From contig NZ_JAFBBY010000001.1 in assembly GCF_016907515.1 (NCBI RefSeq), forward strand, positions 1,612,001-1,676,000: 64,000 nt of DNA, in the 5' to 3' direction. Each line of letters opens with the position of its first letter. Position 1 is the first letter of the stretch. The notes below the pieces were generated by a model. It was not told the origin of the DNA, did not search any database, and saw only the letters and a program-made list of their open reading frames with translations. Of the stretch, positions 44,403 to 52,570 are shown in pieces. Origin of the DNA: Nocardioides nitrophenolicus (lineage in GTDB: Bacteria > Actinomycetota > Actinomycetes > Propionibacteriales > Nocardioidaceae). The translations under genes and the position numbers were made by a program.

Positions 44403-45944
44403 TCAGCCGCCGAACCCGACCTGCGGATCGAGCCCGGTCCGCATCCGCCAGCCGAGCAGCGCGATGCCGAGGCCGGTGCGGTGGTCGGGCTCGTCCAGGG
44501 AGACGCCGAGCAGCCGCTCGATCCGGGCCAGCCGGTCGTAGAGCGACTGCCGGCGGATCCCCAGCAGGTCGGCGGTGCGGGCCTTGGAGAGCGAGCAGGC
44601 GAGATAGGCGTCCAGGGTGCGCAGCAGCTCGCTGCGGTGCTCGCGGTCGTGGTCGACGAGCGGCCCGATCTGCTCGCGGACGAAGGCCCGCATCACCGCC
44701 GGGTCGACGGCCGAGGTGACCAGGCGGTGCGCGGCCACGTCGCGCTCCATCACCACGCCCTCGCGCCGGCCGTAGCGGCGGGCGGTGCGCAGCACCTGCC
44801 GGGCCCGGCCGACCGCCGCGGCCAGGTCGCCGGGATCGGCGACCGGGGTCGCGGCCGCGACCAGCACCCGCCCCGGCAGCCGGGCGGCCAGCCGCTCGCG
44901 GGCCGCCACCAGCTCGTCGCGGACCTGGGCCGGCACCGGTCGTCGGCCACCGCGGTGCACCACCACGACCTGCCCGCCGCTCACCCCGACCAGCACCGCC
45001 GGATCTCCACGCTCGTCCTCGTGGAAGGCCGCCTCGGTGGCGGCCACCGCATCGGTCAGCGGTACGGCGGCGTCCACCTCGACCGCCGCGACCACCAGGT
45101 GCCGGCCCTCCTGGGGCGGCCAGCCGAGCGCGGCCAGCCGGCGCAGCACGTCGGCCCGGGCGACCACCACCCCCGCCACCAGGTCGGAGACCAGCGACTG
45201 CGCGGGACCCGGCCGGTGCCCGGCCCCGCTCCCCCGGCCCACCTCGAGGGCGACGGCGTGCGCGGCGACCTCCGCGAGCCGGAGCCGGTCCGGGCTCTCC
45301 TCGCCGAGCAGCCGGAGCATGCCGACCGGGCCGGACGCGCCCCGGACCGGGGTGGCGACCCCCGCCTCCGCGGACACCGACGCGATCCGGCTCCGCTCGA
45401 CGGTCTGGCCGTCGGGGTCGCGCAGCTCGACGGCACAGCCGGCCAGCCGGGACACCTCGTCGAGCAGCGCGCGCAGGCCGCGGCCCTCGATGACGACCTG
45501 GGTCAGCGCCCGCCACCCGGCGTCCCCGGCGTCCCCGCCCGCGGCGACCCGGCGCCGCACCAAGAGCTCGTGGAAGTCCTCGACCATCCGCTCGAAGGGC
45601 ACCATCGTGGGGAACGCCAGCAGCGCCAGCCCACGCCGGTGGGCGGCGGCCAGGATCGGCTCGGGCACGGCGAAGAAGGTCCGGCCCAGCTCCAGGGCCA
45701 GGGCGGCCACGCCCGCGTCGGCCAGCTGGTCGACGTACGACGCGAGGTGGTCGGCGGTGCGCCCGTGCAGGCCGAGCCCGGTGGTCAGCAGCACCTCGCC
45801 GCCCGCGAGCAGGGCGCCCATCTCGAACACCTCCGAGGAGTGCACCCAGCGCACCTGGACCCGCTCGACGTCCCCGACCAGCACCTCGGTGTTGGCAGCC
45901 CGGAACGACGGGAGGGCCAGCACCTCGGCGAGAGTTGCTCCCAT
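44403..45944 (-). CDS. PucR-family transcriptional regulator
   Basis: A 513-residue regulator from the ATG at 45944; upstream in-frame sequence is non-coding. The N-terminal PucR domain (MGATLAEVLALPSFRAANTE, VRWVHSSEVFEMGALLAGGE) and the C-terminal HTH (LDAYLACSLSKARTADLLGI, then RRQSLYDRLARIERLLG) are clear, with a GGDEF-like mid-region between them. PucR proteins sense purine- or pyrimidine-type metabolites. It is divergent from the cytosine deaminase/permease genes with 116 bp between, so it most likely controls them. Confidence 0.9.
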   Translation of the reverse strand: MGATLAEVLALPSFRAANTEVLVGDVERVQVRWVHSSEVFEMGALLAGGEVLLTTGLGLHGRTADHLASYVDQLADAGVAALALELGRTFFAVPEPILAAAHRRGLALLAFPTMVPFERMVEDFHELLVRRRVAAGGDAGDAGWRALTQVVIEGRGLRALLDEVSRLAGCAVELRDPDGQTVERSRIASVSAEAGVATPVRGASGPVGMLRLLGEESPDRLRLAEVAAHAVALEVGRGSGAGHRPGPAQSLVSDLVAGVVVARADVLRRLAALGWPPQEGRHLVVAAVEVDAAVPLTDAVAATEAAFHEDERGDPAVLVGVSGGQVVVVHRGGRRPVPAQVRDELVAARERLAARLPGRVLVAAATPVADPGDLAAAVGRARQVLRTARRYGRREGVVMERDVAAHRLVTSAVDPAVMRAFVREQIGPLVDHDREHRSELLRTLDAYLACSLSKARTADLLGIRRQSLYDRLARIERLLGVSLDEPDHRTGLGIALLGWRMRTGLDPQVGFGG

Positions 45945-46060
45945 CAGGACATTCCGTCCGCAGAATCGGCGCTCATGGTGGACAGTATGTCCCTTGTCGC
46001 CGGTCGCCGCCTCTGGTGATGTGAGCCCCGACACACCGACCACCCGACGCGGAGGCACCC

Positions 46061-46519
46061 ATGATCACCGACGACGACCGCAGGTTCCTCGACCTCGCGA
46101 TCGAGCAGGCCCGGATCGGCTGGGAGGAGGGCGGCATCCCCATCGGCGCCGCGCTCGTCCACGACGGCGAGGTGCTCGCCGTCGGCCGCAACCGCCGGGT
46201 CCAGCTCGGCTCCGCGATCCGGCACGGCGAGACCGACTGCATCGAGAACGCCGGGCGGCTCCCGGCCACCGTCTACCGGGCGAGCACGCTCTACACGACG
46301 CTCTCCCCCTGCTTCATGTGCGCCGGGACGTCGGTGCTCTACGACATCCCGCGGATCGTCGTCGGCGAGAACCACAGCTTCCAGGCCTCCGAGGAGTGGC
46401 TGCGCTCGCGCGGCGTCGTGGTCGACGTGCTCGACGACCCCACCTGCCGGAACCTGATGGAGAAGATGATGGCCGAGCGGCCCGAGCTGTGGGCCGAGGA
46501 CATCGGGGAGGAGGCGTGA
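46061..46519 (+). CDS. Nucleoside/cytosine deaminase (yeast cytosine deaminase-like)
   Basis: A 152-residue zinc enzyme of the CDA fold. Zinc and catalytic motifs are HGETDCIEN (His and Glu) and SPCFMCAG (two Cys). The whole chain, from EEGGIPIGAALVHDGEVLAV through VYRASTLYTTLSPCFMC to the C-terminal WAEDIGEE, parallels the fungal cytosine deaminase rather than E. coli CodA. It would convert cytosine to uracil and ammonia. The next gene, a cytosine-type permease, overlaps it by 4 bp (GTGA), supporting this substrate. Confidence 0.9.
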   Translation: MITDDDRRFLDLAIEQARIGWEEGGIPIGAALVHDGEVLAVGRNRRVQLGSAIRHGETDCIENAGRLPATVYRASTLYTTLSPCFMCAGTSVLYDIPRIVVGENHSFQASEEWLRSRGVVVDVLDDPTCRNLMEKMMAERPELWAEDIGEEA

Positions 46520-47817
46520 CAGCCGTGCAGCCGGGCGCCGCGACCACCGAGGCCGTGGTCGACCCCGACTACCCGGTCACGCCGGTCCCCGCCCACGCCC
46601 GCAAGTCCTTCGTCTCCCTCGCGGTGGTCCTCCTCGGGTTCACCGTCTTCACCCCGACCATGCTGGCCGGCGCCCAGCTCGGCTCGGCGTTCGCGCTGGG
46701 CGAGCTGATCCGGGTCATCCTGCTCGGCTCGCTGGTCCTCGGCACGTACGTCGCGCTGCTCGGCTGGATCGGCGCCAACACCGGGCTGACCACCGTCGTG
46801 ATGGCGCGCTACGTGCTCGGCCACCGTGGCAGCAAGCTCGGCTCGATCCTGCTCGGCGGCACCCAGATCGGCTGGTACGGCGTCGTCATCGGCACCATCG
46901 GCGACCTCACCGCGCAGGCGTTCTCGTGGGAGTCGGACGCCGCGAAGGCCGCGGTGATGATCCTGACCAGCGTGCTGATGTGCCTGACCGCCTGCTACGG
47001 CTACCGCGGCATGTACTGGGTCTCCGCCATCTCCACCCCGCTCATCCTGATCCTCGCCTTCTGGGTGCTCTTCCGCTCCCTCGACGAGGTCGGCGGCTGG
47101 TCCGGCCTCGCCGACGTCCGGCCCGACGGCACCATGACGATGGCCGTCGCCATCACCACCGTGGTCGGCACCTTCGTCTCCGCCGGCACCCAGGCCCCCA
47201 ACTGGACCCGCTTCGCCCGCAGCGGCAGCCAGGCGCTGGTCGCCTGCGTGATCGGCTTCCTCATCGGCAACGGCCTGATGATCTTCTTCGGCGCCACCGG
47301 CGCGATGACCTTCGGCCAGGGCGACTTCGTCCTCGTGCTCTACGACCTCGGCCTGGTCACCTGGGGCCTGGTGCTGCTCTTCGGCAACCTGTGGAAGTCG
47401 AACGCCGACACGGCGTACGCCTTCGGGGTCGCCGGCGCCGAGCTGTTCGAGAAGCCCAAGAAGACGCCCTTCGTCATCTACGGCTCGATCATCGGCACCG
47501 TGCTCGCCCTGGTCGGCGTCCAGAACCACCTGGTCGACTACCTGGTCCTGCTCGGCGTCTTCATCCCGCCGCTCGGCGGCGTGATCATCGGCGACTACCT
47601 CGCCCGGTGGCGCCGCGGCGGGATGCCCGAGGGCGAGCCGCTGCCCGCCCTGAACGTCCCCAACCTCGCGGTCTACGCGCTCGCCAGCGGCATCGCGTGG
47701 ATCGCCAAGGAGACCGAGTTCGGCGTGCCACCTGTCATCGGCGTCGTGCTGGCCGCGTGCGGCTCGTACGCCGTCGGGCGCGCCGGGCTCAACCGCCGGC
47801 TCACCACCCACCCCTGA
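46516..47817 (+). CDS. Cytosine permease-like NCS1-family transporter
   Basis: A 433-residue inner-membrane transporter with about 12 membrane segments, from the GTG at 46516 overlapping the deaminase stop. Family sequence includes VVLLGFTVFTPTMLAGAQLG, GWIGANTGLTTVVMARYVLG, GTQIGWYGVVIGTIGD and VDYLVLLGVFIPPLGGVIIG, the CodB/NCS1 pattern. It probably imports cytosine for the deaminase, under control of the divergent PucR regulator. Confidence 0.9.
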   Translation: MTAVQPGAATTEAVVDPDYPVTPVPAHARKSFVSLAVVLLGFTVFTPTMLAGAQLGSAFALGELIRVILLGSLVLGTYVALLGWIGANTGLTTVVMARYVLGHRGSKLGSILLGGTQIGWYGVVIGTIGDLTAQAFSWESDAAKAAVMILTSVLMCLTACYGYRGMYWVSAISTPLILILAFWVLFRSLDEVGGWSGLADVRPDGTMTMAVAITTVVGTFVSAGTQAPNWTRFARSGSQALVACVIGFLIGNGLMIFFGATGAMTFGQGDFVLVLYDLGLVTWGLVLLFGNLWKSNADTAYAFGVAGAELFEKPKKTPFVIYGSIIGTVLALVGVQNHLVDYLVLLGVFIPPLGGVIIGDYLARWRRGGMPEGEPLPALNVPNLAVYALASGIAWIAKETEFGVPPVIGVVLAACGSYAVGRAGLNRRLTTHP

Positions 47818-47830
47818 GGTGAGCCGGCAC

Positions 47831-47865
47831 TGACCCCGGGCCCCACTGGGGCGGGTCCGGGGTCA
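47831..47865. terminator. Strong GC hairpin between convergent permease and purQ
   Basis: TGACCCCGG at 47831-47839 pairs perfectly with CCGGGGTCA at 47857-47865, with a further inner GCCCC/GGGGC stem. It lies 13 bp after the permease stop and 10 bp beyond the purQ stop, so it can terminate both transcripts. Confidence 0.8.
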
Positions 47866-47875
47866 GGCCATGCCG

Positions 47876-48544
47876 TCAGGCGAACGCGCTCTCGACGAGC
47901 GAGGTGAAGAACCCGAGGCCGTCGACCCCGCTGCCGGTGAGCTCCTCGACGGCGTGCTCGGGGTGCGGCATCAGTCCGACGACATTCCCGCGGGCGTTGG
48001 TCACGCCGGCGATGTCGTCGAGCGAGCCGTTGGGGTTGAGCTCGAGGTAGCGCGCGACGACCTGCCCCTCGCCCTCGATCCGGGCCAGTGTCTCGGCGTC
48101 GGCGACGAAGCCGCCCTCGCCGTTCTTGAGCACGATCCGGATCTCCTGGCCCTGCGCGTAGGCGGAGGTCCACGGCGTGGCGGCGTTCTCGATGCGCAGC
48201 AGCTGGTCGCGGCACACGAACCGGCGGTGGTCGTTGCGGATCAGCGCGCCGGGCAGCAGGTGGGACTCGCAGAGGATCTGGAAGCCGTTGCAGATGCCGA
48301 GCACGGGCATCCCGGCCTCGGCCGCGGAGACGACGAGCTCCATCACCGGGGCGAACCGGGAGATGGCGCCGCAGCGCAGGTAGTCGCCGTAGGAGAAGCC
48401 ACCGGGGAGGATCACCGCGTCGACGCCCTTGAGGTCGGCGTCGCCGTGCCAGAGGGCGACGGCCTCGTTGCCGCCGAGCCGGACGGCGCGGCGGGCGTCG
48501 ACATCGTCGAGCGAGCCCGGGAAGGTGACGACGCCGACCTTCAC
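47876..48544 (-). CDS. purQ: Phosphoribosylformylglycinamidine synthase subunit I (glutaminase)
   Basis: A 222-residue class I glutamine amidotransferase that feeds ammonia to PurL. The nucleophile Cys is in [11 protein letters not shown] and the His/Glu pair is in [11 protein letters not shown] near the C-terminus. The start [14 protein letters not shown] is typical. The GTG at 48544 overlaps the purS stop (GTGA), so the two are co-translated. Confidence 0.97.
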   Translation of the reverse strand: MKVGVVTFPGSLDDVDARRAVRLGGNEAVALWHGDADLKGVDAVILPGGFSYGDYLRCGAISRFAPVMELVVSAAEAGMPVLGICNGFQILCESHLLPGALIRNDHRRFVCRDQLLRIENAATPWTSAYAQGQEIRIVLKNGEGGFVADAETLARIEGEGQVVARYLELNPNGSLDDIAGVTNARGNVVGLMPHPEHAVEELTGSGVDGLGFFTSLVESAFA

Positions 48545-48786
48545 TGCTCGACGCTCACGGTGTAGTTCTCGATGACCGGGTTCGAGAGCAGCGTCTCGGC
48601 CATCTTCTCGACCTCGGCGAGGACGGCATCGGTGACCTCGCCCTCCAGCTCGAGCTCGAACCGCTTGCCCTGGCGTACGTCGGTCACGCCGGTGAAGCCC
48701 AGCCGGGGCAGTGCGCCCTGGACGGCCTTCCCCTGGGGGTCGAGGATCTCGGGCTTCGGCATGACAGCAACGACGACTCGGGCCAC
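48541..48786 (-). CDS. purS: Phosphoribosylformylglycinamidine synthase subunit PurS
   Basis: An 81-residue protein from the GTG at 48786, which gives the family start [20 protein letters not shown]; the longer open frame upstream is non-coding. PurS bridges PurL and PurQ in the three-part FGAM synthase. It overlaps purQ by 4 bp. Confidence 0.95.
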   Translation of the reverse strand: MARVVVAVMPKPEILDPQGKAVQGALPRLGFTGVTDVRQGKRFELELEGEVTDAVLAEVEKMAETLLSNPVIENYTVSVEQ

Positions 48787-48861
48787 GGCCAGCAGTCTAG
48801 TGGCCACGCCCCCCGCCGCCGATTCCGCGCTCTCCTGCCGGACGAGGGGCAGACTGGGGGC

Positions 48862-49368
48862 ATGAGCAACCCGACCCCCGGCGCGATCTCGCGCTCCCTG
48901 CTGACGCTCGAGTTCCCCCAGTCCCTGGCCGTCTACGACGACTACGCGACCGCTCAGCGCACCGTCGACTTCCTCTCCGACGAGGGCTTCCCGGTGCAGA
49001 ACTGCATGATCGTCGGCACCGACCTCAAGCAGGTGGAGCGGATCACCGGCCGCCTCACCACCGGCCGGGTCGCGGCGGGCGGCGCGATGAGCGGACTGTG
49101 GTTCGGCCTGTTCATCGGGCTGCTGTTCAGCTTCTTCGGCACCGGCAGCACCCTCGCGATCATCCTGTCGACCACGGTGATGGGCATCGCGTTCGGCGTG
49201 ATCTTCGCGCTCGCCGGGTACGCCTTCACCCGGGGCCAGCGGGACTTCTCCTCGGTCAGCTCGGTGGTCGCCACCCGCTACGAGGTGCTGGTCGAGCACA
49301 AGGTGGCCGGCCAGGCCCGCGAGCTGCTCGCGAAGCTGCCGGGGGCGCTGCCGAACCCGTTCGCCTGA
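48862..49368 (+). CDS. General stress protein 17M-like (YflT-domain) membrane protein
   Basis: A 168-residue protein. The N-terminal cytoplasmic domain (VYDDYATAQRTVDFLSDEGF, then NCMIVGTDLKQVERITGRLT) is the YflT/GSP17M fold, followed by two adjacent membrane helices (GLWFGLFIGLLFSFFG and LAIILSTTVMGIAFGVIFAL) and a soluble tail. Members are widespread in actinobacteria and of unknown function. It is divergent from purS with 75 bp between starts. Confidence 0.85.
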   Translation: MSNPTPGAISRSLLTLEFPQSLAVYDDYATAQRTVDFLSDEGFPVQNCMIVGTDLKQVERITGRLTTGRVAAGGAMSGLWFGLFIGLLFSFFGTGSTLAIILSTTVMGIAFGVIFALAGYAFTRGQRDFSSVSSVVATRYEVLVEHKVAGQARELLAKLPGALPNPFA

Positions 49369-49456
49369 GCCCCCGCGGACCCGTCTCGTTCACGGGTCGG
49401 CGCACGGCACAGCACGGAAACACCGACGACACGCACCGGCCCTAGCGTCGGCGCCG

Positions 49457-50941
49457 ATGGACGCGTCCCCCTCCCGCCTGCCCGCGCTGGAGCAGGCGCT
49501 CGCCGATCCCCCGTCGCTGCCCGACGTCCGCGAGCAGTCCGCGCTCGCCGGGCTCGCCCGGCGCAGGGTGCGGCCGATCGACCTGCTGGGGCACTCCGTG
49601 GCCGTGGTGGCGCCGTCGGCGAGCGCGCTGTCCAGCCCCTTCCTCATGCAGCGGGTGGTCGGGCCGGGCGCCTGGCTCAGCGCCGTGATCGGCTTCGCGC
49701 TCGCGCTGCTGCTGTCGTCGGTGTTCTCGCAGTACGCCACCCGGGTGGCCGCCCCCGGCTCGATGTACACCTGGGTCACCCGCTCCCTCGGCCCGCGGCT
49801 CGGCCTGCTGATCGCCACCTCGATGCTGCTGGGCTACGGCGCCCTGGTCACCTTCGGCGTCTCGGCGAGCGTGCGGCACGGCACCGCCGCCGGGGAGAGC
49901 GCCGGCTGGGGCGAGGTCGGCGTGCCCGTCCAGCTGGGGCTCGCGGTCGTCGTCGCGCTGGTCTGCGTGGCGATCTCGATCCGCGGCGTGAGCGTCTCGA
50001 CCCGGGTCGCGCTGAGCGCCGAGGTGCTGCTCGTGCTCAGCCTGGTCCTGCTGGCGGCGACCACCTTCGGCCGCGAGGGCCTGCACCTCGACGGCCTGCT
50101 GTCCCTGGAGGGCGCCAGCCCGGGCCGGATCCTGCTCGGGGCGTCGTACGTCATGTCGATCACGGTCGGCTTCGAGTCCTCCGCCGCCCTGGCCGCCGAG
50201 GCGGAGCGTCCGTTCCTCGGGGTGCCCCGCTCGCTGGTCGGGACGGTCGCCATCTCCGCGGCCCTCTACGCCCTCGCGTACGTCGCCACGCACGCCATCG
50301 TGACCGGCGCCGACGCGCGGCCGCGCGGCCCCGCGCAGCGCTGGTTCCCCGACGACATCGACGCCCACGTGGCCGACGCCGTCCTCGAGGCGCTGCTCTG
50401 CGTCGGCTACCTGACCCTCGCCCTGTGCGCCCTCAACGCCCTGGCCCGGGTGGTGTTCTCGCTGGCCCGCGAGGGTCTGCTGCCGGCCGCGATGGGCCGC
50501 ACCCACCGGCGGTGGCTGTCGCCGTACGGCGCCCTCGTGGCGATGGCGCCGGTCGCGGTGCTGCCGGCGTTCGTCGCGGCGCTGACCGGCAACGAGATCG
50601 GCTCGATCACCTCGCGGCTGCTGGGGGCCGCGGTGCTGGTCCTGGCGATCGCGTACGCCGTGGTCGCGCTCTCGGTGCCGGTCTTCCTCGCCCGGCTGCG
50701 GGAGGTGACCTGGGCGCCGGTGGTGATCGCGCTGACCGCGGCCGCGCTGACCACGGTGGTGTCCGTGCTCGACGTCGTCGACGACCTCGACCGCGGCCGG
50801 TGGCTGGCCTGCCTGCTCGCCGCGCTGACCCTGCTCGTGGGCACCGGCTGGTACGCGTGGCTGCGGCGCCGGCGCCCCGCCACCCTGGCCGGGATGGGCA
50901 TCCATGACGAGACCATCGCAGCGGACCTCCTGCACCGATGA
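49457..50941 (+). CDS. APC-superfamily permease
   Basis: A 494-residue membrane protein with about 12-13 helices. Helix 1 contains DLLGHSVAVVAPSASALSSP and the next SQYATRVAAPGSMYTWVTRS, matching the amino-acid/polyamine/organocation pattern (G/S-rich broken helix 1). The substrate is unknown; ethanolamine or an amino acid are possible in view of region 1 but there is no direct evidence. The next gene, an IclR-like HTH, overlaps its stop (ATGA). Confidence 0.87.
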   Translation: MDASPSRLPALEQALADPPSLPDVREQSALAGLARRRVRPIDLLGHSVAVVAPSASALSSPFLMQRVVGPGAWLSAVIGFALALLLSSVFSQYATRVAAPGSMYTWVTRSLGPRLGLLIATSMLLGYGALVTFGVSASVRHGTAAGESAGWGEVGVPVQLGLAVVVALVCVAISIRGVSVSTRVALSAEVLLVLSLVLLAATTFGREGLHLDGLLSLEGASPGRILLGASYVMSITVGFESSAALAAEAERPFLGVPRSLVGTVAISAALYALAYVATHAIVTGADARPRGPAQRWFPDDIDAHVADAVLEALLCVGYLTLALCALNALARVVFSLAREGLLPAAMGRTHRRWLSPYGALVAMAPVAVLPAFVAALTGNEIGSITSRLLGAAVLVLAIAYAVVALSVPVFLARLREVTWAPVVIALTAAALTTVVSVLDVVDDLDRGRWLACLLAALTLLVGTGWYAWLRRRRPATLAGMGIHDETIAADLLHR

Positions 50942-51240
50942 CCGAGCGCACCCCACCGCAGCCCGGCGCCCCGCAGTTCCGCGGTCGCGAGCCCGGCGCG
51001 CTCGACCACGCCTTCGCGATCCTCGAGGAGGTCGCGCGCTCGGGCGCCGGGGTCTCGGCCCGGGAGATCGCCGAGAACCTCGGCCTCGCGCGGGCGACCG
51101 CCTACCGGCTGCTCAAGCACCTGGTGCAGCAGGAGTACCTGGTCCGCAGCCCCGACCTGTCCGGCTTCGCGCTCGGCCAGCGGGTGCGCGACCTCGCGGG
51201 CGCGGTCGGCACCCCCGCCGAGCCCGAGCTCCGGGGCTGA
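50938..51240 (+). CDS. IclR-type HTH-only protein
   Basis: A 100-residue protein that consists of the IclR winged helix and little else: HAFAILEEVARSGAGVSARE, then NLGLARATAYRLLKHLVQQE, then FALGQRVRDLA. The usual effector-binding GAF-like domain (about 170 residues) is missing, and the stop codon follows a short tail. The ATG overlaps the permease stop, so it is translated with the permease and probably regulates it. It could be a natural truncation or a small DNA-binding cofactor. Confidence 0.85.
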   Translation: MTERTPPQPGAPQFRGREPGALDHAFAILEEVARSGAGVSAREIAENLGLARATAYRLLKHLVQQEYLVRSPDLSGFALGQRVRDLAGAVGTPAEPELRG

Positions 51241-51247
51241 CGAGCAG

Positions 51248-51808
51248 TCAGAAGCCGCCGAGCACCCGGGCCCGCACCGCGGAGACCGGCACGAAGCCGG
51301 CGCCCGGCTCGCGCACCTGCATCGCCCGCGAGTCGAAGGAGTGCCGGCGGTTGTCGCCGAGCAGCCACAGGTGGCCGGCCGGCACCGTGACGTCGTACGT
51401 CGGGTTGGTGACGTCCTGCGGGCGGCGGGCGAGATAGCCCTCGTCCAGCACCTCGCCGTTGACGACCAGCCGGCCGCCCGGGGCGCAGCACACGACCCGG
51501 TCGCCGCCGCGCCCCACGACCCGCTTGACCATCAGGCCGGTCTCGAGCTCGACGCCGCTCTCCCGGGCGGCGGAGCGCCACGAGGCGGGTACGGCGAACA
51601 CCACCACGTCGCCCCGCCCGGGCTCGCCGACGCCGACCGTGGTCGTGAGCAGCGTCCCCCCGACGCCGTACGTCGGCGCCATCGACGCGGAGACGACGCT
51701 GGCCGTGCCGACGGCGCCGGTGCCCAGCGCGGTCAGCGCCAGGGCCACGGCCGTCAGCGCGACCAGCGCGGGTCGCACCCACCGGGCGGGAGGCCGGCCC
51801 ATCGTCAC
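51248..51808 (-). CDS. Signal peptidase I
   Basis: A 186-residue membrane-bound protease from the GTG at 51808, or the ATG at 51802. It has one N-terminal membrane anchor, the catalytic Ser42 in ASMAPTYG, the catalytic Lys95 in LMVKRVVGRGGD and the box E motif GDNRRHSFDSR. It removes signal peptides from exported proteins. The start overlaps the DUF305 lipoprotein stop, placing it in the amine-oxidase operon. It may be dedicated to the large secreted proteins next to it, which is inferred from position. Confidence 0.92.
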   Translation of the reverse strand: MTMGRPPARWVRPALVALTAVALALTALGTGAVGTASVVSASMAPTYGVGGTLLTTTVGVGEPGRGDVVVFAVPASWRSAARESGVELETGLMVKRVVGRGGDRVVCCAPGGRLVVNGEVLDEGYLARRPQDVTNPTYDVTVPAGHLWLLGDNRRHSFDSRAMQVREPGAGFVPVSAVRARVLGGF

Positions 51809-52494
51809 GAGCCGGGCGCGCCGGTGGGACAGGTCGCGGGCCCGCCGCCCGCGCAGAGGTCGTCGATCACGTTCTCCATGTACTGGATCTCGGTCAGCTG
51901 CTCGGTGATGATGTGCTGCGCACTGCTGCGGGTGAAGCTGTTCGCCTGCACCGGCAGGTAGTCCTGGGACATGGTGATCGCACCCTGGTGGTGCTCGATC
52001 ATCGCGACCAGGAAGGCGACCTGGCTCGCGGCGCTCGGCAGCGAGGCGATCGCGTCGACCCGGTCCTGCGGCAGCATGCCGGGCATCGGCTCCGTGCCGT
52101 GGTCGTCGTGCTCCTGGGCGCTCGCCTCCCAGGCGTCGAGCCAGGAGTTCATCACGCCGATCTCGTTCTGCTGGTCGGCCACGATGAAGCGCGCGGTCGC
52201 GGCGACCCGCTCGTCGAGGGCGTCGTGCCCGAGGAGGTTGGTGCCGAGCTCGATGGCCTGCTCGTGGTGCATCACCATGTCCCGCGCGAAGACGACGTCG
52301 TCGACGCCCGGCTCCTCGGCCTTCTCCATCTCGGGGAACACCTTGACGGTGCCCCACGGGCGCTCGACGGTCTCGGCGGACTCGGCGGCGGCCGCCGTGC
52401 CGCCGAGGGTGACGGTGGCCGGCTCGGAGGAGCAGGCACCCAGCGCGAGGACGCCGAGCAGGAGGCCGGGGACGAGAACCGGGCGGCGGGACAT
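51805..52494 (-). CDS. DUF305 domain-containing lipoprotein
   Basis: A 229-residue exported lipoprotein with lipobox LGAC (Cys21). The mature protein has the two DUF305 His-rich helices, FARDMVMHHEQAIELGTNLL and VAMIEHHQGAITMSQDYLPV, of ferritin-like type. Some DUF305 proteins bind copper and aid copper resistance, which fits the copper-linked genes around it. It lies 76 bp downstream of the amine oxidase catalytic gene and overlaps the signal peptidase gene. Confidence 0.9.
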   Translation of the reverse strand: MSRRPVLVPGLLLGVLALGACSSEPATVTLGGTAAAAESAETVERPWGTVKVFPEMEKAEEPGVDDVVFARDMVMHHEQAIELGTNLLGHDALDERVAATARFIVADQQNEIGVMNSWLDAWEASAQEHDDHGTEPMPGMLPQDRVDAIASLPSAASQVAFLVAMIEHHQGAITMSQDYLPVQANSFTRSSAQHIITEQLTEIQYMENVIDDLCAGGGPATCPTGAPGS

Positions 52495-52570
52495 GGGATT
52501 CCTCTCGTGAGCGGTCGGAGGGCACGGCCGGCGCCGACCCGCGGGTCGGCGCCGGCCGCTCAGGGTCAGC

